A DNA stretch of 64,000 bases from assembly GCF_024494595.1 (NCBI RefSeq), contig NZ_JANHDI010000002.1, positions 248,001-312,000 on the forward strand, in the 5' to 3' direction. The first letter of the stretch is position 1. Each line of letters begins with the position of its first letter. Positions 53,599 to 61,623 of this stretch are shown here, piece after piece. This stretch comes from Halobellus rarus (lineage in GTDB: Archaea; Halobacteriota; Halobacteria; Halobacteriales; Haloferacaceae). The translations under genes and the position numbers were made by a program. A model generated the notes under the pieces. That model worked only from the letters and a program-made list of their open reading frames with translations. It ran no database searches and was not told the origin of the DNA.

Positions 53599-54762
53599 TC
53601 ACCTGTAGAGTTCACGGAGGAGACGGCGGTGCAGCGAGGGTTTCGCGCGCGATTCGCGGGACCGGATTCGCGCGGGCTCGCCGCGGAAGAGGACCAACCC
53701 GAGCGCGACGATGCCGCCGCCCAGCAGTCCGTTGATCGCGAGCAGCGGCGCCCACGGGTGAACGCCGTAGAGTTCGTCGATCACGCTGAGCGGCAGGATC
53801 GCGAGATAGCGGTGCTCGGTGACGAACAGCCGGTAGTAGCCGGTCTCCTCGGGGGCCGACAGCGTCACCGTGGTCGTCGCCTCGCCGCGGCTCCCGACGG
53901 AGACCCGCTGGGGTTCGACGTCGACGCCCGGGCTCGACGGCGTGACGTACGCGTGCACCGGAACGAGCCCGGCGTTGGGGACGACGTACTCGATCTCTTG
54001 GCTCGTGCCGCGCTCGATGACCGTCGGGTTCTCCGACTCGAACTCGGCACTCACGATTCCGTACTCCTGTGTCCCCCCGGGGACGACCATCGCGGCGGTC
54101 GCCGTCGCCATCAGCACGAGCGCTAAGACGAGCACGATCGCGAACACCGACGTGCCGTCGTCGCGCGAGCGGTCGCGTTCGGGCCGATCGCGGCTCCCCT
54201 GGTCGAGGTACCAGTCGACCCCATCCGCGACCACCGAGAGGCCGAGGAGAATGTACGCGATCCCCTGCGTTCCCTGGAACGATCGAACGCCGAACGAGAC
54301 CGCGAGCCACGTCTGAAGCGATTCGAGCGCGGACTGAAAGCCCATCGCGAGGGTCCCCAGATGCGGGATGACGACGACGCTCCCGCCGACGCTGAGCGCC
54401 TTCGCGACGATTTCGGCGTCCTGGACGACCGGTTCCCCGCCGTCCTGATCGGTGAACGGGTTGTTGTCGCCCTGGGTGATGTACCCGCGTTCGGTCTCCT
54501 CGACGACGCGGTGGGTCGTCAGTCCGCCGCCCTGTATCTCCTGGGCCTCGAACGTCACCACGTCGCCGGGGGCGATGTCGCCCGCGATCGCCGTCGGGAT
54601 GGCGATGAACCCGTCGCCGGGGTCGAGTGTCGGTTGCATGCTTCCCGTCTCCACGAAACTGAGGAGTATCGGCTGCCCGAGGAACTGCCCGACGATCAAC
54701 GAGAGGATCACGACCACCGCGATCACCTGCAGCGTCACGGAGAGGGTTCGTTTGATAGACAT
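53599..54762 (-). CDS. SipW/ER-type signal peptidase I with C-terminal membrane and beta domains
   Basis: A 387-residue peptidase. A first membrane helix (8-34) leads into FVETGSMQPTLDPGD with catalytic Ser41. The general base is His84 in TTHRVV, which replaces the bacterial Lys, and Asp99 lies in TQGDNNPFTDQDGG. This Ser-His-Asp set is typical of SipW/archaeal/ER signal peptidases. After a second hydrophobic region (about 122-170), a third helix leads into a beta-sandwich-like domain (IVSAEFESENPTVIERGTSQEIEYVVPNAGLVPVHAYV) and a final helix. The long C-terminal half is unlike ordinary archaeal SPase and may bind substrates. It precedes DUF5305 by 4 bp. Confidence 0.9.
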   Translation of the reverse strand: MSIKRTLSVTLQVIAVVVILSLIVGQFLGQPILLSFVETGSMQPTLDPGDGFIAIPTAIAGDIAPGDVVTFEAQEIQGGGLTTHRVVEETERGYITQGDNNPFTDQDGGEPVVQDAEIVAKALSVGGSVVVIPHLGTLAMGFQSALESLQTWLAVSFGVRSFQGTQGIAYILLGLSVVADGVDWYLDQGSRDRPERDRSRDDGTSVFAIVLVLALVLMATATAAMVVPGGTQEYGIVSAEFESENPTVIERGTSQEIEYVVPNAGLVPVHAYVTPSSPGVDVEPQRVSVGSRGEATTTVTLSAPEETGYYRLFVTEHRYLAILPLSVIDELYGVHPWAPLLAINGLLGGGIVALGLVLFRGEPARIRSRESRAKPSLHRRLLRELYR

Positions 54763-54847
54763 ATCGTATCTTACCGCGTCACCGCGAGCGTCGGTCGGAA
54801 CGTACGGACCGGATCTGACGACTCCGCTCCGAGAATGTCATTGATAC

Positions 54848-54855
54848 GTTATAAA
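54848..54855 (-). promoter_or_regulatory. TATA box of the signal peptidase-DUF5305 operon
   Basis: TTTATAAC on the minus strand lies 86-93 nt upstream of the signal peptidase ATG. It implies a leader of about 60 nt, longer than usual here, containing a short open frame from 54841. Confidence 0.45.
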
Positions 54856-54932
54856 TTCGTGGTTCGACGAAGTCCGCGGGTCGGTCACCGATCGGTCTCG
54901 ACGACTCCCGTGAGACAGCGGTTCCCGGGTGC

Positions 54933-55829
54933 TCACTCGTCGATTACGTCGCTCACGAGGAGGATGAAGGTGGCGATGAAGGCGAGACAGAAGCCGAGCA
55001 GGTGGACGTACAGGTTCACGACGCTCCCGCTGCCGGTCGGATCGGTCGGGAAGCCGACGACGGGATACCCGACGAGCAGGACCGCGCCGATCACGAGCAG
55101 GTCACCGTATCCCTCCTGCGACGTTACGGTCCGGATTCGCTCACGGACTGGCCGTCGAAGCCAATTGCCGGTGCGCAGCGCGTAGGCGACTCCAGTGACC
55201 AGACCGGTAGCGGCCACCCCGAACCCCGCGAGGCCGAGGTCGTCGGTCGAAACCGGTAGTGCCAGGAGCGTGATCCAGCCCGCGAGCAGGAAGAAGACGG
55301 CGGGCAGGGACCGCGACGACACCGCCGGGAAGAACCGATCACGAGCGTAGGCCCAGAGCAGCAGCGGGAGGAGCCCGGCCAACGCCATATTGATCCCCGA
55401 GAAGCCGAATCCAACGGCATTCCGCGGCACGGCCAGGTTCAGAGCGGACAGGACGAACGGGAACGCGAGCAGAAACGTCGCCAGCGCCGTGAGGAAAAAC
55501 CGCCGTTGGCCGCTCAGGACGGCGAGCGCGTAGCCGACGCTCGCGAGTAGCCCGTACCCCACCAGGTTCCCCGCGAGGTGGCCGGTCCCCAGGTGAACGT
55601 AATGCGCGGTGAAGGCGGTCCACGGCGTGGGGTCGGTGTAGGCGAACGCGAGCGACCGGCGGGTCGCCTCCGGGAGCGCGAAGACGGCCACGAGAACGGC
55701 CGGCACCGCGCAGAGGACGAACAGGTCGACCGCTCGGACGCGGGCGAGTAGCTCCTGCCGGAAGCCGTCGAGAGGAGGCTGCGCTCCCTCGTCGAGGGGG
55801 TCGCCCTCGCCGGACGGTACTGGCGTCAC
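54933..55829 (-). CDS. Rhomboid-family intramembrane serine protease
   Basis: A 298-residue polytopic protein. It has the rhomboid H-x3-N pattern at His84/Asn88 (GHLAGNLVGYG), the catalytic GFSG with Ser144, and the catalytic His276 in LYVHLLGF, which follows the H-x2-G form in the last core helix. The N-terminal 30 residues are acidic and cytoplasmic; six or seven membrane segments follow. It should cut membrane-anchored substrates within or near the membrane. It starts with GTG and lies between a large surface protein and the signal peptidase, all on the same strand, which suggests a shared export/processing role. Confidence 0.88.
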   Translation of the reverse strand: MTPVPSGEGDPLDEGAQPPLDGFRQELLARVRAVDLFVLCAVPAVLVAVFALPEATRRSLAFAYTDPTPWTAFTAHYVHLGTGHLAGNLVGYGLLASVGYALAVLSGQRRFFLTALATFLLAFPFVLSALNLAVPRNAVGFGFSGINMALAGLLPLLLWAYARDRFFPAVSSRSLPAVFFLLAGWITLLALPVSTDDLGLAGFGVAATGLVTGVAYALRTGNWLRRPVRERIRTVTSQEGYGDLLVIGAVLLVGYPVVGFPTDPTGSGSVVNLYVHLLGFCLAFIATFILLVSDVIDE

Positions 55830-55932
55830 GACTCCACCATCTCGCGCCCGCGGCTAACACCTGTCGCTCCGGTTCTCGCGAGCGAGAATCCGCGCTCGCG
55901 CCGCGGTCGCCCGAGGCCGGACCCCGTCGCGT

Positions 55933-57567
55933 TCACGACCGGGGCATCCGTCGGGCGAGTGCGACAAAGGCGACGGCGATCGCGACGAACAGCACCAGCC
56001 CGCCGAGTTCCACGAGGTCGATCCCGCTGGGCTCTAAGAGTGCCCCGGCCGAGCCGGCGTTCCCCTCAACGTCCGCCGCGGTCCCGGAGAGATCGTCCGC
56101 CGCGCTCGGGTTACCGTCCGCCGCCGGCGTGCCCGTCGCGTCCGCCCCGCCGACCGCCGCCGAGTCGTCCGGCGTGCCCGGGTCATCTTCCGTCGCTTCC
56201 GAGTCGACATCCGTCGCCGGGTTCTCGACGACCAGCCTCCCCGCGGACACGCCGTCGACGGCGAGCGCGATCTCGCCGCCCGTCTCGAACCGCCCGGTGA
56301 GGTCGACGGTCGTCGAGCCGTTGGGTTCGAGCGCGACCCGCTCGGTCGCCACCGCGGCTCCGTCGGCCGTGAGCGTGATCGACCGTTCGCCGCCCGCGCC
56401 GCCGCCGTTCTGGACGGTCGCCCGGACGGTGACTGTCTCGTTCGGCGCGGCGGTCGTCGCGTCGAGCGACGCGTCGGTGACGGTCAGGTGGGGGACCTCC
56501 TCGGCCACCGCGAAGGTGGAGAAGTCGTCGGTCCGCGCCCGGAAGTGGACGCGGTCCGCGGGGAGCCCCCGCTCGCGGGCGGTCTCGTCGCCGACGACCT
56601 CGGTGGGCAGCGCCTCCCAGGCGCCCGCGTCGGTCTGTCGGTAGAGGACCACGTTCTCGGGATCGACGCCAGAGCGGTCGAAGTAGCCCGAATCGGCGCT
56701 GAACCGCAGCGTCATCCCGTCGATCTCGTCGGGGTCGAAGTCGTACCGCAGCGAGAGGTACGCCAGCGACCGGGGCTCCGTGGGGGTGTCGAGCGCGCTC
56801 GCCCCGTCGAACGGATCGGGACTGCCGGCGGCGTTCAGTTCGAGGCTCCCGCCCGGCACGCCAGTCAGTTCGAGTCGGTCCATCGTGACGTTCCCGCCGT
56901 CGAGCGCCATCCGGTCGGCGTCGAATTCGACCGACTCGCCCGATCGAGCGCCGCTCGCGACGAACCGCCGCTCGTCGACGGCCGGCGACCTGACGGTCGT
57001 CGACAGCCCGCCGCCTCCCCCGCCCCCACCGAGCGACGACGGCGACGAGTCGGACACGTCCTCGGGCTCGGCGACCTCCGCGCGGATCGAGAAGTCGTCG
57101 GCACCGAGTTGGGTGCCCGCGACCTCCCCGCGCGTGTCGATCCGCAAGCCGACCGCGACGGTCTCGTTCGGCGCGAGCGTGACGTTGTTGGCCTCGCCCT
57201 CGACGGAGTCGCCGCCGCTGACGAACGTGACGGCCTCGCCCTCGTGTTCGATCCAGACCCGCGCGTACTCGTCGGCCGTGTACGTGATCGTGAAGACGCC
57301 CTCCGCCGAGGCGAGCGTCTCGGGGTTGACGCCCCTGAAGTCGGGATCGAGGTTCGGGTTGGTGGGAGAAACGTCGACGACTATCTCGTCGTCGTCGTTC
57401 AGGTACGCGTAGTCGCCGTTCGGCCCCTCCGCCGGCTGGACCGCGAGGCGGTCCTCGGCGAAGGTGTCTGTGGGGCCGTTGACCACCGCCGCGCCTGTGG
57501 TGAAGACGAGCGATCCTGTCGCTACGAGGAGTAAGGCGAGGATCGCGGTGCGGCGGTGGGACAACAT
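55933..57567 (-). CDS. Large surface protein: DUF1102-like, PGF-pre-PGF and CARDB domains, C-terminal anchor
   Basis: A 544-residue exported protein. A signal peptide (TAILALLLVATGSLVFTTGAAVV) is followed by a DUF1102-like beta domain (about 35-170: TFAEDRLAVQPAEGPNGDYAYLND, NVTLAPNETVAVGLRID). A Gly-rich hinge (GGGGGGGG) follows. Residues about 200-355 look like a PGF-pre-PGF domain (VVLYRQTDAGAWEALPTEVV, VHFRARTDDFSTFAVAE). A CARDB-like sandwich (LTVTDASLDATTAAPNETVTVRATVQN), a Ser/Thr/Ala/Asp spacer and a C-terminal helix with a basic stop (LVLFVAIAVAFVALARRMPR) complete it. The single anchor makes it a possible rhomboid substrate. A TATA box at 57584-57590 supports the ATG. Confidence 0.82.
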   Translation of the reverse strand: MLSHRRTAILALLLVATGSLVFTTGAAVVNGPTDTFAEDRLAVQPAEGPNGDYAYLNDDDEIVVDVSPTNPNLDPDFRGVNPETLASAEGVFTITYTADEYARVWIEHEGEAVTFVSGGDSVEGEANNVTLAPNETVAVGLRIDTRGEVAGTQLGADDFSIRAEVAEPEDVSDSSPSSLGGGGGGGGLSTTVRSPAVDERRFVASGARSGESVEFDADRMALDGGNVTMDRLELTGVPGGSLELNAAGSPDPFDGASALDTPTEPRSLAYLSLRYDFDPDEIDGMTLRFSADSGYFDRSGVDPENVVLYRQTDAGAWEALPTEVVGDETARERGLPADRVHFRARTDDFSTFAVAEEVPHLTVTDASLDATTAAPNETVTVRATVQNGGGAGGERSITLTADGAAVATERVALEPNGSTTVDLTGRFETGGEIALAVDGVSAGRLVVENPATDVDSEATEDDPGTPDDSAAVGGADATGTPAADGNPSAADDLSGTAADVEGNAGSAGALLEPSGIDLVELGGLVLFVAIAVAFVALARRMPRS

Positions 57568-57583
57568 CCGTGGCTCTGGCGGA

Positions 57584-57590
57584 GTTTATA
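57584..57590 (-). promoter_or_regulatory. TATA box of the large surface-protein gene
   Basis: TATAAAC on the minus strand, 17-23 nt before the ATG at 57567, near the leaderless spacing. Confidence 0.45.
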
Positions 57591-57724
57591 CTGGACGGAG
57601 TTTGGTTATGGTGTGCTTGAAGTTCCTGAAGGGGTCGCTTGATAAGAGAAATCGGTCGGAAGCAGCGAATTTATCCACAATGTTTTGATTTCACATATCA
57701 TTCCTGTCCGACGTTGAATGTGGA

Positions 57725-58288
57725 TTAGTCGCTTGCCGCGACGGCGTTGATTGTGAGCGTCACATCATACTCTATTTCCTGGACAGGGACTCCGTGTGTG
57801 TCAATTTCCAGCCCGCAGGGGAGCTGATTTCCGGTCGAAAGCGGCAGTGATGGACTGTCCTCTGTGAGAGTGCTCCCCGTCTCTACATCGTACATCGTCA
57901 CGTCGGGAACTCCGCTCGTTTCCGTCTGCGTGTTGTAAATCTGAACGGGTTGTGTGCCTCGATTCTCGACACTGAAGAGTCCAGACGTCCCATTTCTAGC
58001 GTCCTTGCCGAAGCGGTAGACTGAATCTGTGCCGAGGCCTTCTGGATCTGTGTGGCTGTACTCGTTTTCACTTGATCCAGGCAAATTAAAGGCCAATTTG
58101 TCGTTCTTCAAGATTGATCGACCGCCATTCCCGATTTCTTTCAATGACAGAACCGCTTCAGAATCGTTAGAAGTTTGGACGATTACTGAGCGTCTAGCAC
58201 TAAGGCTGGTGAAGGCCCCTGTTCCAAATATAAACGAGGAACTGAGGACACCTCCTAGCCCGATAACGAGATTCCGGCGGTTGATCAT
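57725..58288 (-). CDS. Secreted protein with SipW-type signal peptide
   Basis: A 187-residue exported protein beginning MINRRNLVIGLGGVLSSSFIFGTGAFTSLSARR. The GTGAFTSLSA segment after a short hydrophobic stretch is the cleavage-region pattern of haloarchaeal SipW-dependent (DUF1102-like) proteins. The mature part is beta-rich (SVIVQTSNDSEAVLSLKEIGNGG, LFSVENRGTQPVQIYNTQTE, VQEIEYDVTLTINAVAASD). The codons are visibly AT-richer than in the surrounding genes. It follows the next similar gene by 16 bp and is probably its operon partner, perhaps a minor fibre subunit. Confidence 0.8.
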   Translation of the reverse strand: MINRRNLVIGLGGVLSSSFIFGTGAFTSLSARRSVIVQTSNDSEAVLSLKEIGNGGRSILKNDKLAFNLPGSSENEYSHTDPEGLGTDSVYRFGKDARNGTSGLFSVENRGTQPVQIYNTQTETSGVPDVTMYDVETGSTLTEDSPSLPLSTGNQLPCGLEIDTHGVPVQEIEYDVTLTINAVAASD

Positions 58289-58304
58289 ACAGAGTTATTT
58301 CAGA

Positions 58305-59063
58305 TTACTCAGATTCTTCAGGAACTTCCTCCCCATTGTCTTCTTCTGGGGGAAGGTGTGGATCATCGTAACCGTAAATATCAAACTTCTCATCGTTTTC
58401 CGGAACGGTATCCCCATCTTCATAGCTACTTACAGCTTCAGCGACAATCGTGATATCCATATCAAGTTCTGAAAGGTCTCCAAGGTAACCACCAAATATC
58501 GCGCCGACATCCGGCATTGTGTTACCAACATCAACCCGGATCGCAGCTGGAACTGGGTGGTTTGGCAGACCAGACTTTTCCTGAGTATTCATAAGTCCGG
58601 TTCCACCCATCTGCTCATTGTAATAATCGTTTGCGGAGCCAGCTGCAAATGAAATGCCGTTTTCGTTGCCACTTCCGAGTTCTTTAGTTCCATCTCCATC
58701 AGGATCTTGCAACATATAAACAAATACGTCCTGAGTTCCTCGATTCGTAATATTGAATAATTCACCAATTACAGTTTGTGCATCAACATTAAGCCCTCCA
58801 ACGTTGCCAGAGTAAACCTCACTCATACTTTCGGCATGAGACCCATCAAATTGGAGCGACAAGGCATTACCCTCAGTGTTCACATACTTCGAATTTGGAC
58901 TGTTAGTCGGTTCAAGCGAGAGGAAAGCTGAGGCGTCGCCAGCAACATCAACATTAATCCCACGATTCGCACTCACACTCGTAAACGCGCCCGTACCCAT
59001 TGCAGCTGCACTACCCGTAGCCAATGCACCCAGACCGGCGATGAACTTGCGTCGACTTGTCAT
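58305..59063 (-). CDS. DUF1102-like secreted protein with SipW-type signal peptide
   Basis: A 252-residue exported protein beginning with MTSRRKFIAGLGALATG, then MGTGAFTSVSANRGINVDVAGDASAFLSLEP, the classic SipW/DUF1102 opening. The mature part alternates strands (QTVIGELFNITNRGTQDVFVYML; LDMDITIVAEAVSSY) and ends in an acidic tail of about 35 residues. Both RR near the N-terminus and the SipW pattern are present, so Tat export with SipW cleavage is possible. The gene is strikingly AT-rich against the window and uses codons such as ATA and AAT, which suggests recent transfer or variable surface evolution. It leads the 57725 gene. Confidence 0.82.
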   Translation of the reverse strand: MTSRRKFIAGLGALATGSAAAMGTGAFTSVSANRGINVDVAGDASAFLSLEPTNSPNSKYVNTEGNALSLQFDGSHAESMSEVYSGNVGGLNVDAQTVIGELFNITNRGTQDVFVYMLQDPDGDGTKELGSGNENGISFAAGSANDYYNEQMGGTGLMNTQEKSGLPNHPVPAAIRVDVGNTMPDVGAIFGGYLGDLSELDMDITIVAEAVSSYEDGDTVPENDEKFDIYGYDDPHLPPEEDNGEEVPEESE

Positions 59064-59523
59064 AGTTGGTCTACCTCGTGTACCGCACGCGACCCGCGGC
59101 CGCCGACGCGGAGACGTCCCGCGTCACCCCGGGTCGCTCTACTTCACCCATTGGCCCATACCCATATCGTAATGATTCGCCAGAAGTGATTCCGGGCGGG
59201 GCTGAAGATTTTCCGTCGCCGTTCTGCCCCGGTCTGAACCCCTCGACAGGCGCTTCAAGCCCGGCCTGAATCCGCTCAGAAGCGTTCACGGGCGGCTCGA
59301 TGTGCGAATCGTCGCTGAAATCTTACGGAACCTGGTACGAATTTGCGGTTCGCCGGCTGAGAGCCTCGTGACGACGACCGCGGTTGCGTCCACCGGACTG
59401 CTGTATGCCGGATCTCGGGCGCAAATACCCGTCTAAAGTCGTGATTTTCACGGTTTAGAACCTCTCATATCGGTATCACGATCGCGGGATTTATGTTGAT
59501 TGACTCATACTTGTCTGACACGA
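59064..59523. other. Intergenic region of 460 bp between divergent genes
   Basis: It separates the leftward DUF1102 gene from the rightward winged-helix gene and should hold both promoters. A TTTATGT box at 59490-59496 fits the rightward gene. No clear TATA box precedes the leftward gene. A 72-codon frame on the minus strand (59071-59289) has mixed third positions and no promoter, so I do not call it. Confidence 0.4.
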
Positions 59524-60099
59524 ATGGCGTCGGCACAACAGGTGGACGGGGGTGGTGAACCGGCGACAGAGCTCTCCGAGGACGAACTGTTCGACGTGCT
59601 CTCCAATCGACGGCGGCGCTTCGCGGTGCATCTGCTGAAGCACGAGGAGGAGACGATGGAGATCGGCGACATGGCCGAGCAGATCGCGGCGTGGGAGAAC
59701 GGCATCGACACGGCGGAGATCACCGGCGACGAGCGCAAGCGGGTGTACACGGCGCTCCAGCAGTCGCATCTACCGATGATGGACCGCGCGGGCGTCGTGG
59801 AGTTCAACAAGAGCCGCGGCGTCATCGAGCCGACGCCCGCCCTGGAGGACGTCGACCTCTACCTCGACGTCGTCGAGGGCCGGGAGGTTCCCTGGAGCGA
59901 GTACTACCTGGGCCTCTCGGCGGTCTCGGCGGCGCTCGTCGCGGCCGTGTGGATGGGCGCGTGGCCGTTCGTGCTGCTCCCCGATCTGGCGTGGACGCTG
60001 GCGATCGTCGTGGCCTTCGCGTTCTCGGCGGTCACGCACAAGTACTACACCGCCGAGATGAAGGTCGGCGAGCCCGAAGCGCCGCCGGAACTGCAGTGA
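59524..60099 (+). CDS. Winged-helix protein with C-terminal membrane segments (DUF7344-type)
   Basis: A 191-residue protein. Residues about 18-100 form a winged helix of the haloarchaeal DUF7344 kind: LSEDELFDVLSNRRRRFAVHLLKHEEETMEIGDMAEQIAAWENG, then ERKRVYTALQQSHLPMMDRAGVVEFNKSRGVIEPT. Two hydrophobic segments follow (about 125-145 and 150-168). It is probably a membrane-tethered transcription factor. It lies between the SipW-substrate genes and diverges from one group, so it may control them; this is inferred from position. The start is supported by a TATA-like box at 59490-59496. Confidence 0.82.
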   Translation: MASAQQVDGGGEPATELSEDELFDVLSNRRRRFAVHLLKHEEETMEIGDMAEQIAAWENGIDTAEITGDERKRVYTALQQSHLPMMDRAGVVEFNKSRGVIEPTPALEDVDLYLDVVEGREVPWSEYYLGLSAVSAALVAAVWMGAWPFVLLPDLAWTLAIVVAFAFSAVTHKYYTAEMKVGEPEAPPELQ

Positions 60100-60261
60100 A
60101 TCGCACGACTGGAACGGGACTATGCCACCGACCGACGGCCGTTCAGGCCCTCCGATACGGTCTTCAAGGAGTGCCAGACGGTGATTCCAACGGAGCATAA
60201 CCATATGCGTTCGCGGCGTACGGTCTGACAGTGCGGGGCGGGTTCGGAGACTTCCATTGAG

Positions 60262-61032
60262 ATGAAACGACGACACTTCATCCTACTGCTCGGTGGGGCG
60301 AGCTCGGGGGCGCTGGGCGTCGGAACCGGCGCGTTCAGCAGCGTCGACGCCGAACGCGGCGTGGAAGTGAACGTCGTCGAGGACGAGAATGCGTATCTGG
60401 GGCTACGAAACCTGAAAAAAACAGAAGCCGGGGATGACGAGGTTGTCCCTGAGAAAACGAGAACGAAAGTGGCGAGAATCACGAATCAGTTCGCTCAGCC
60501 GCTGGAACTCACGGTAACGGAAGTCTCTCGGGACGAGGTTGTTCAAGACATCGAAATAGAAGATCCGCTTGAAATCAGTGAAGACAGCGCAAACACGCTC
60601 GGAGTCGGAGAAGACGCACTCGTGTTCGTCAAGTGCGAGACTGACGAAACAAAACAGACTGAGTTCACGCTCTCTTTCGACGGTGACTCGGGCGGAGCTA
60701 CAGTCAGTAAACAACGGACGTTCGAGTTCACCTGCGGGAGCACCGACACCACCTGCGAGACCTGCGAGAGTGGTGGTACAGAACTCACGGTCACTGATGT
60801 GGAGTTCCTCAACAACGGGCACGTGGAGATTCAAGCGGACGAAAGTGGTGAAGTCTGCGCGAAGGCCTCCATCAGTCAGGGTGAAGGCGGTGAATCCCAG
60901 TGGACCTCGTACACTTCTGTACCCGTCGGCGAGGAACTCAAATCAAAACAGTTCTGCTGGGGCAATAATGGAGGCAAGATCCACGAGGTCGAAATCGAGG
61001 ACGGAGATACCTTCACAAGAGACGACAGCTGA
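60262..61032 (+). CDS. Cysteine-containing secreted protein with SipW-type signal peptide
   Basis: A 256-residue exported protein beginning with MKRRHFILLLGGASSGALG, then VGTGAFSSVDAERGVEVNVVEDENAYLGL, the SipW pattern. The first mature domain resembles DUF1102 strands (ITNQFAQPLELTVTEVSRDEVV; EFTLSFDGDSGGATV). A Cys cluster (TCGSTDTTCETCESGG) links it to a second short domain with two more cysteines (EVCAKAS, FCWGNN). Haloarchaeal secreted proteins are usually Cys-poor, so disulfides or metal binding are likely. It lies 162 bp after the winged-helix gene, on the same strand. Confidence 0.78.
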   Translation: MKRRHFILLLGGASSGALGVGTGAFSSVDAERGVEVNVVEDENAYLGLRNLKKTEAGDDEVVPEKTRTKVARITNQFAQPLELTVTEVSRDEVVQDIEIEDPLEISEDSANTLGVGEDALVFVKCETDETKQTEFTLSFDGDSGGATVSKQRTFEFTCGSTDTTCETCESGGTELTVTDVEFLNNGHVEIQADESGEVCAKASISQGEGGESQWTSYTSVPVGEELKSKQFCWGNNGGKIHEVEIEDGDTFTRDDS

Positions 61033-61119
61033 ACTTCCGGGTCTTGGCCAGAATCGGTGAATTCTTAATAAATAATTCGTTGTGCGTTTCGAGCGCGGTA
61101 AAACTTCTTCGAGCCCTAC

Positions 61120-61476
61120 TCACCCCATCAGCAACCGCACGTTGTAGACCGTCGTGAACGTCCCCATCACCGTCAGCACGGCCGGCGGCAGGTAGTAAAA
61201 GATCGGGTCCTCGCGCTGGGCGGCGTCGACGCTCACGAGGATGAACGTCAGAAACACCGCCAGCTTGAGCCCGACGAGTCCCGCGTTGCCGAGGGTTTCA
61301 ACGGCGGCTCGGACCAGCGGGTTCGCCTCCCGAACGCGCTCGCTGAAGCCGATCAGCGCGATGGTCGTGACGATGTCCCCGACGCCGTACGTCGCCGTGG
61401 CGACGAACCAGAGCCGCGAGAACTCCCGACCGTCGAACGGCGTCCCCTCCAGACGAAGTCCCGATGGCAGTTTCAC
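61120..61476 (-). CDS. DUF5658-type small membrane protein
   Basis: A 118-residue protein with three or four membrane segments (WFVATATYGVGDIVTTIALIG; GLVGLKLAVFLTFILVSVD; YYLPPAVLTVMGTFTTVYNV) and the central motif EANPLVRAAVETLG, as in DUF5658 (compare the conserved E-x-NP-L). Function unknown. The start is a GTG, supported by a TTATTTAT box at 61501-61508 on this strand, 25-32 nt upstream. It is convergent with the Cys-containing secreted protein; AT-rich DNA at 61061-61080 between them probably holds the terminators. Confidence 0.75.
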   Translation of the reverse strand: MKLPSGLRLEGTPFDGREFSRLWFVATATYGVGDIVTTIALIGFSERVREANPLVRAAVETLGNAGLVGLKLAVFLTFILVSVDAAQREDPIFYYLPPAVLTVMGTFTTVYNVRLLMG

Positions 61477-61500
61477 GCTGGGTGAATTTACTGCACGTTG

Positions 61501-61508
61501 ATAAATAA
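61501..61508 (-). promoter_or_regulatory. TATA box of the DUF5658 gene
   Basis: TTATTTAT on the minus strand, 25-32 nt before the GTG start at 61476. Confidence 0.5.
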
Positions 61509-61595
61509 TAGTCGACTCTCCGACGTACCGGCGGAGAGACGTGGCTGGGTTGTTGTCGTCGTTCCGAACGGGGTCGACCGCCCATCCCGACAGCC

Positions 61596-61611
61596 TTTAC
61601 CGGGCGGTAAA
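61596..61611. promoter_or_regulatory. Palindromic operator before the pirin gene
   Basis: TTTACC-GGGC-GGTAAA is a perfect 6-bp inverted repeat with a 4-bp spacer. Its left arm covers the TATA position (about -28) of the pirin gene, so a bound regulator would block TBP. The same arms and spacing occur at 62431-62446. Confidence 0.65.
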
Positions 61612-61623
61612 CCAACGGTGGGT

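Noticed and set aside
59071-59289. A 72-codon minus-strand frame before the DUF1102 gene
   Set aside because: Third positions are mixed, there is no promoter, and the translation shows no structure. It is treated as non-coding.
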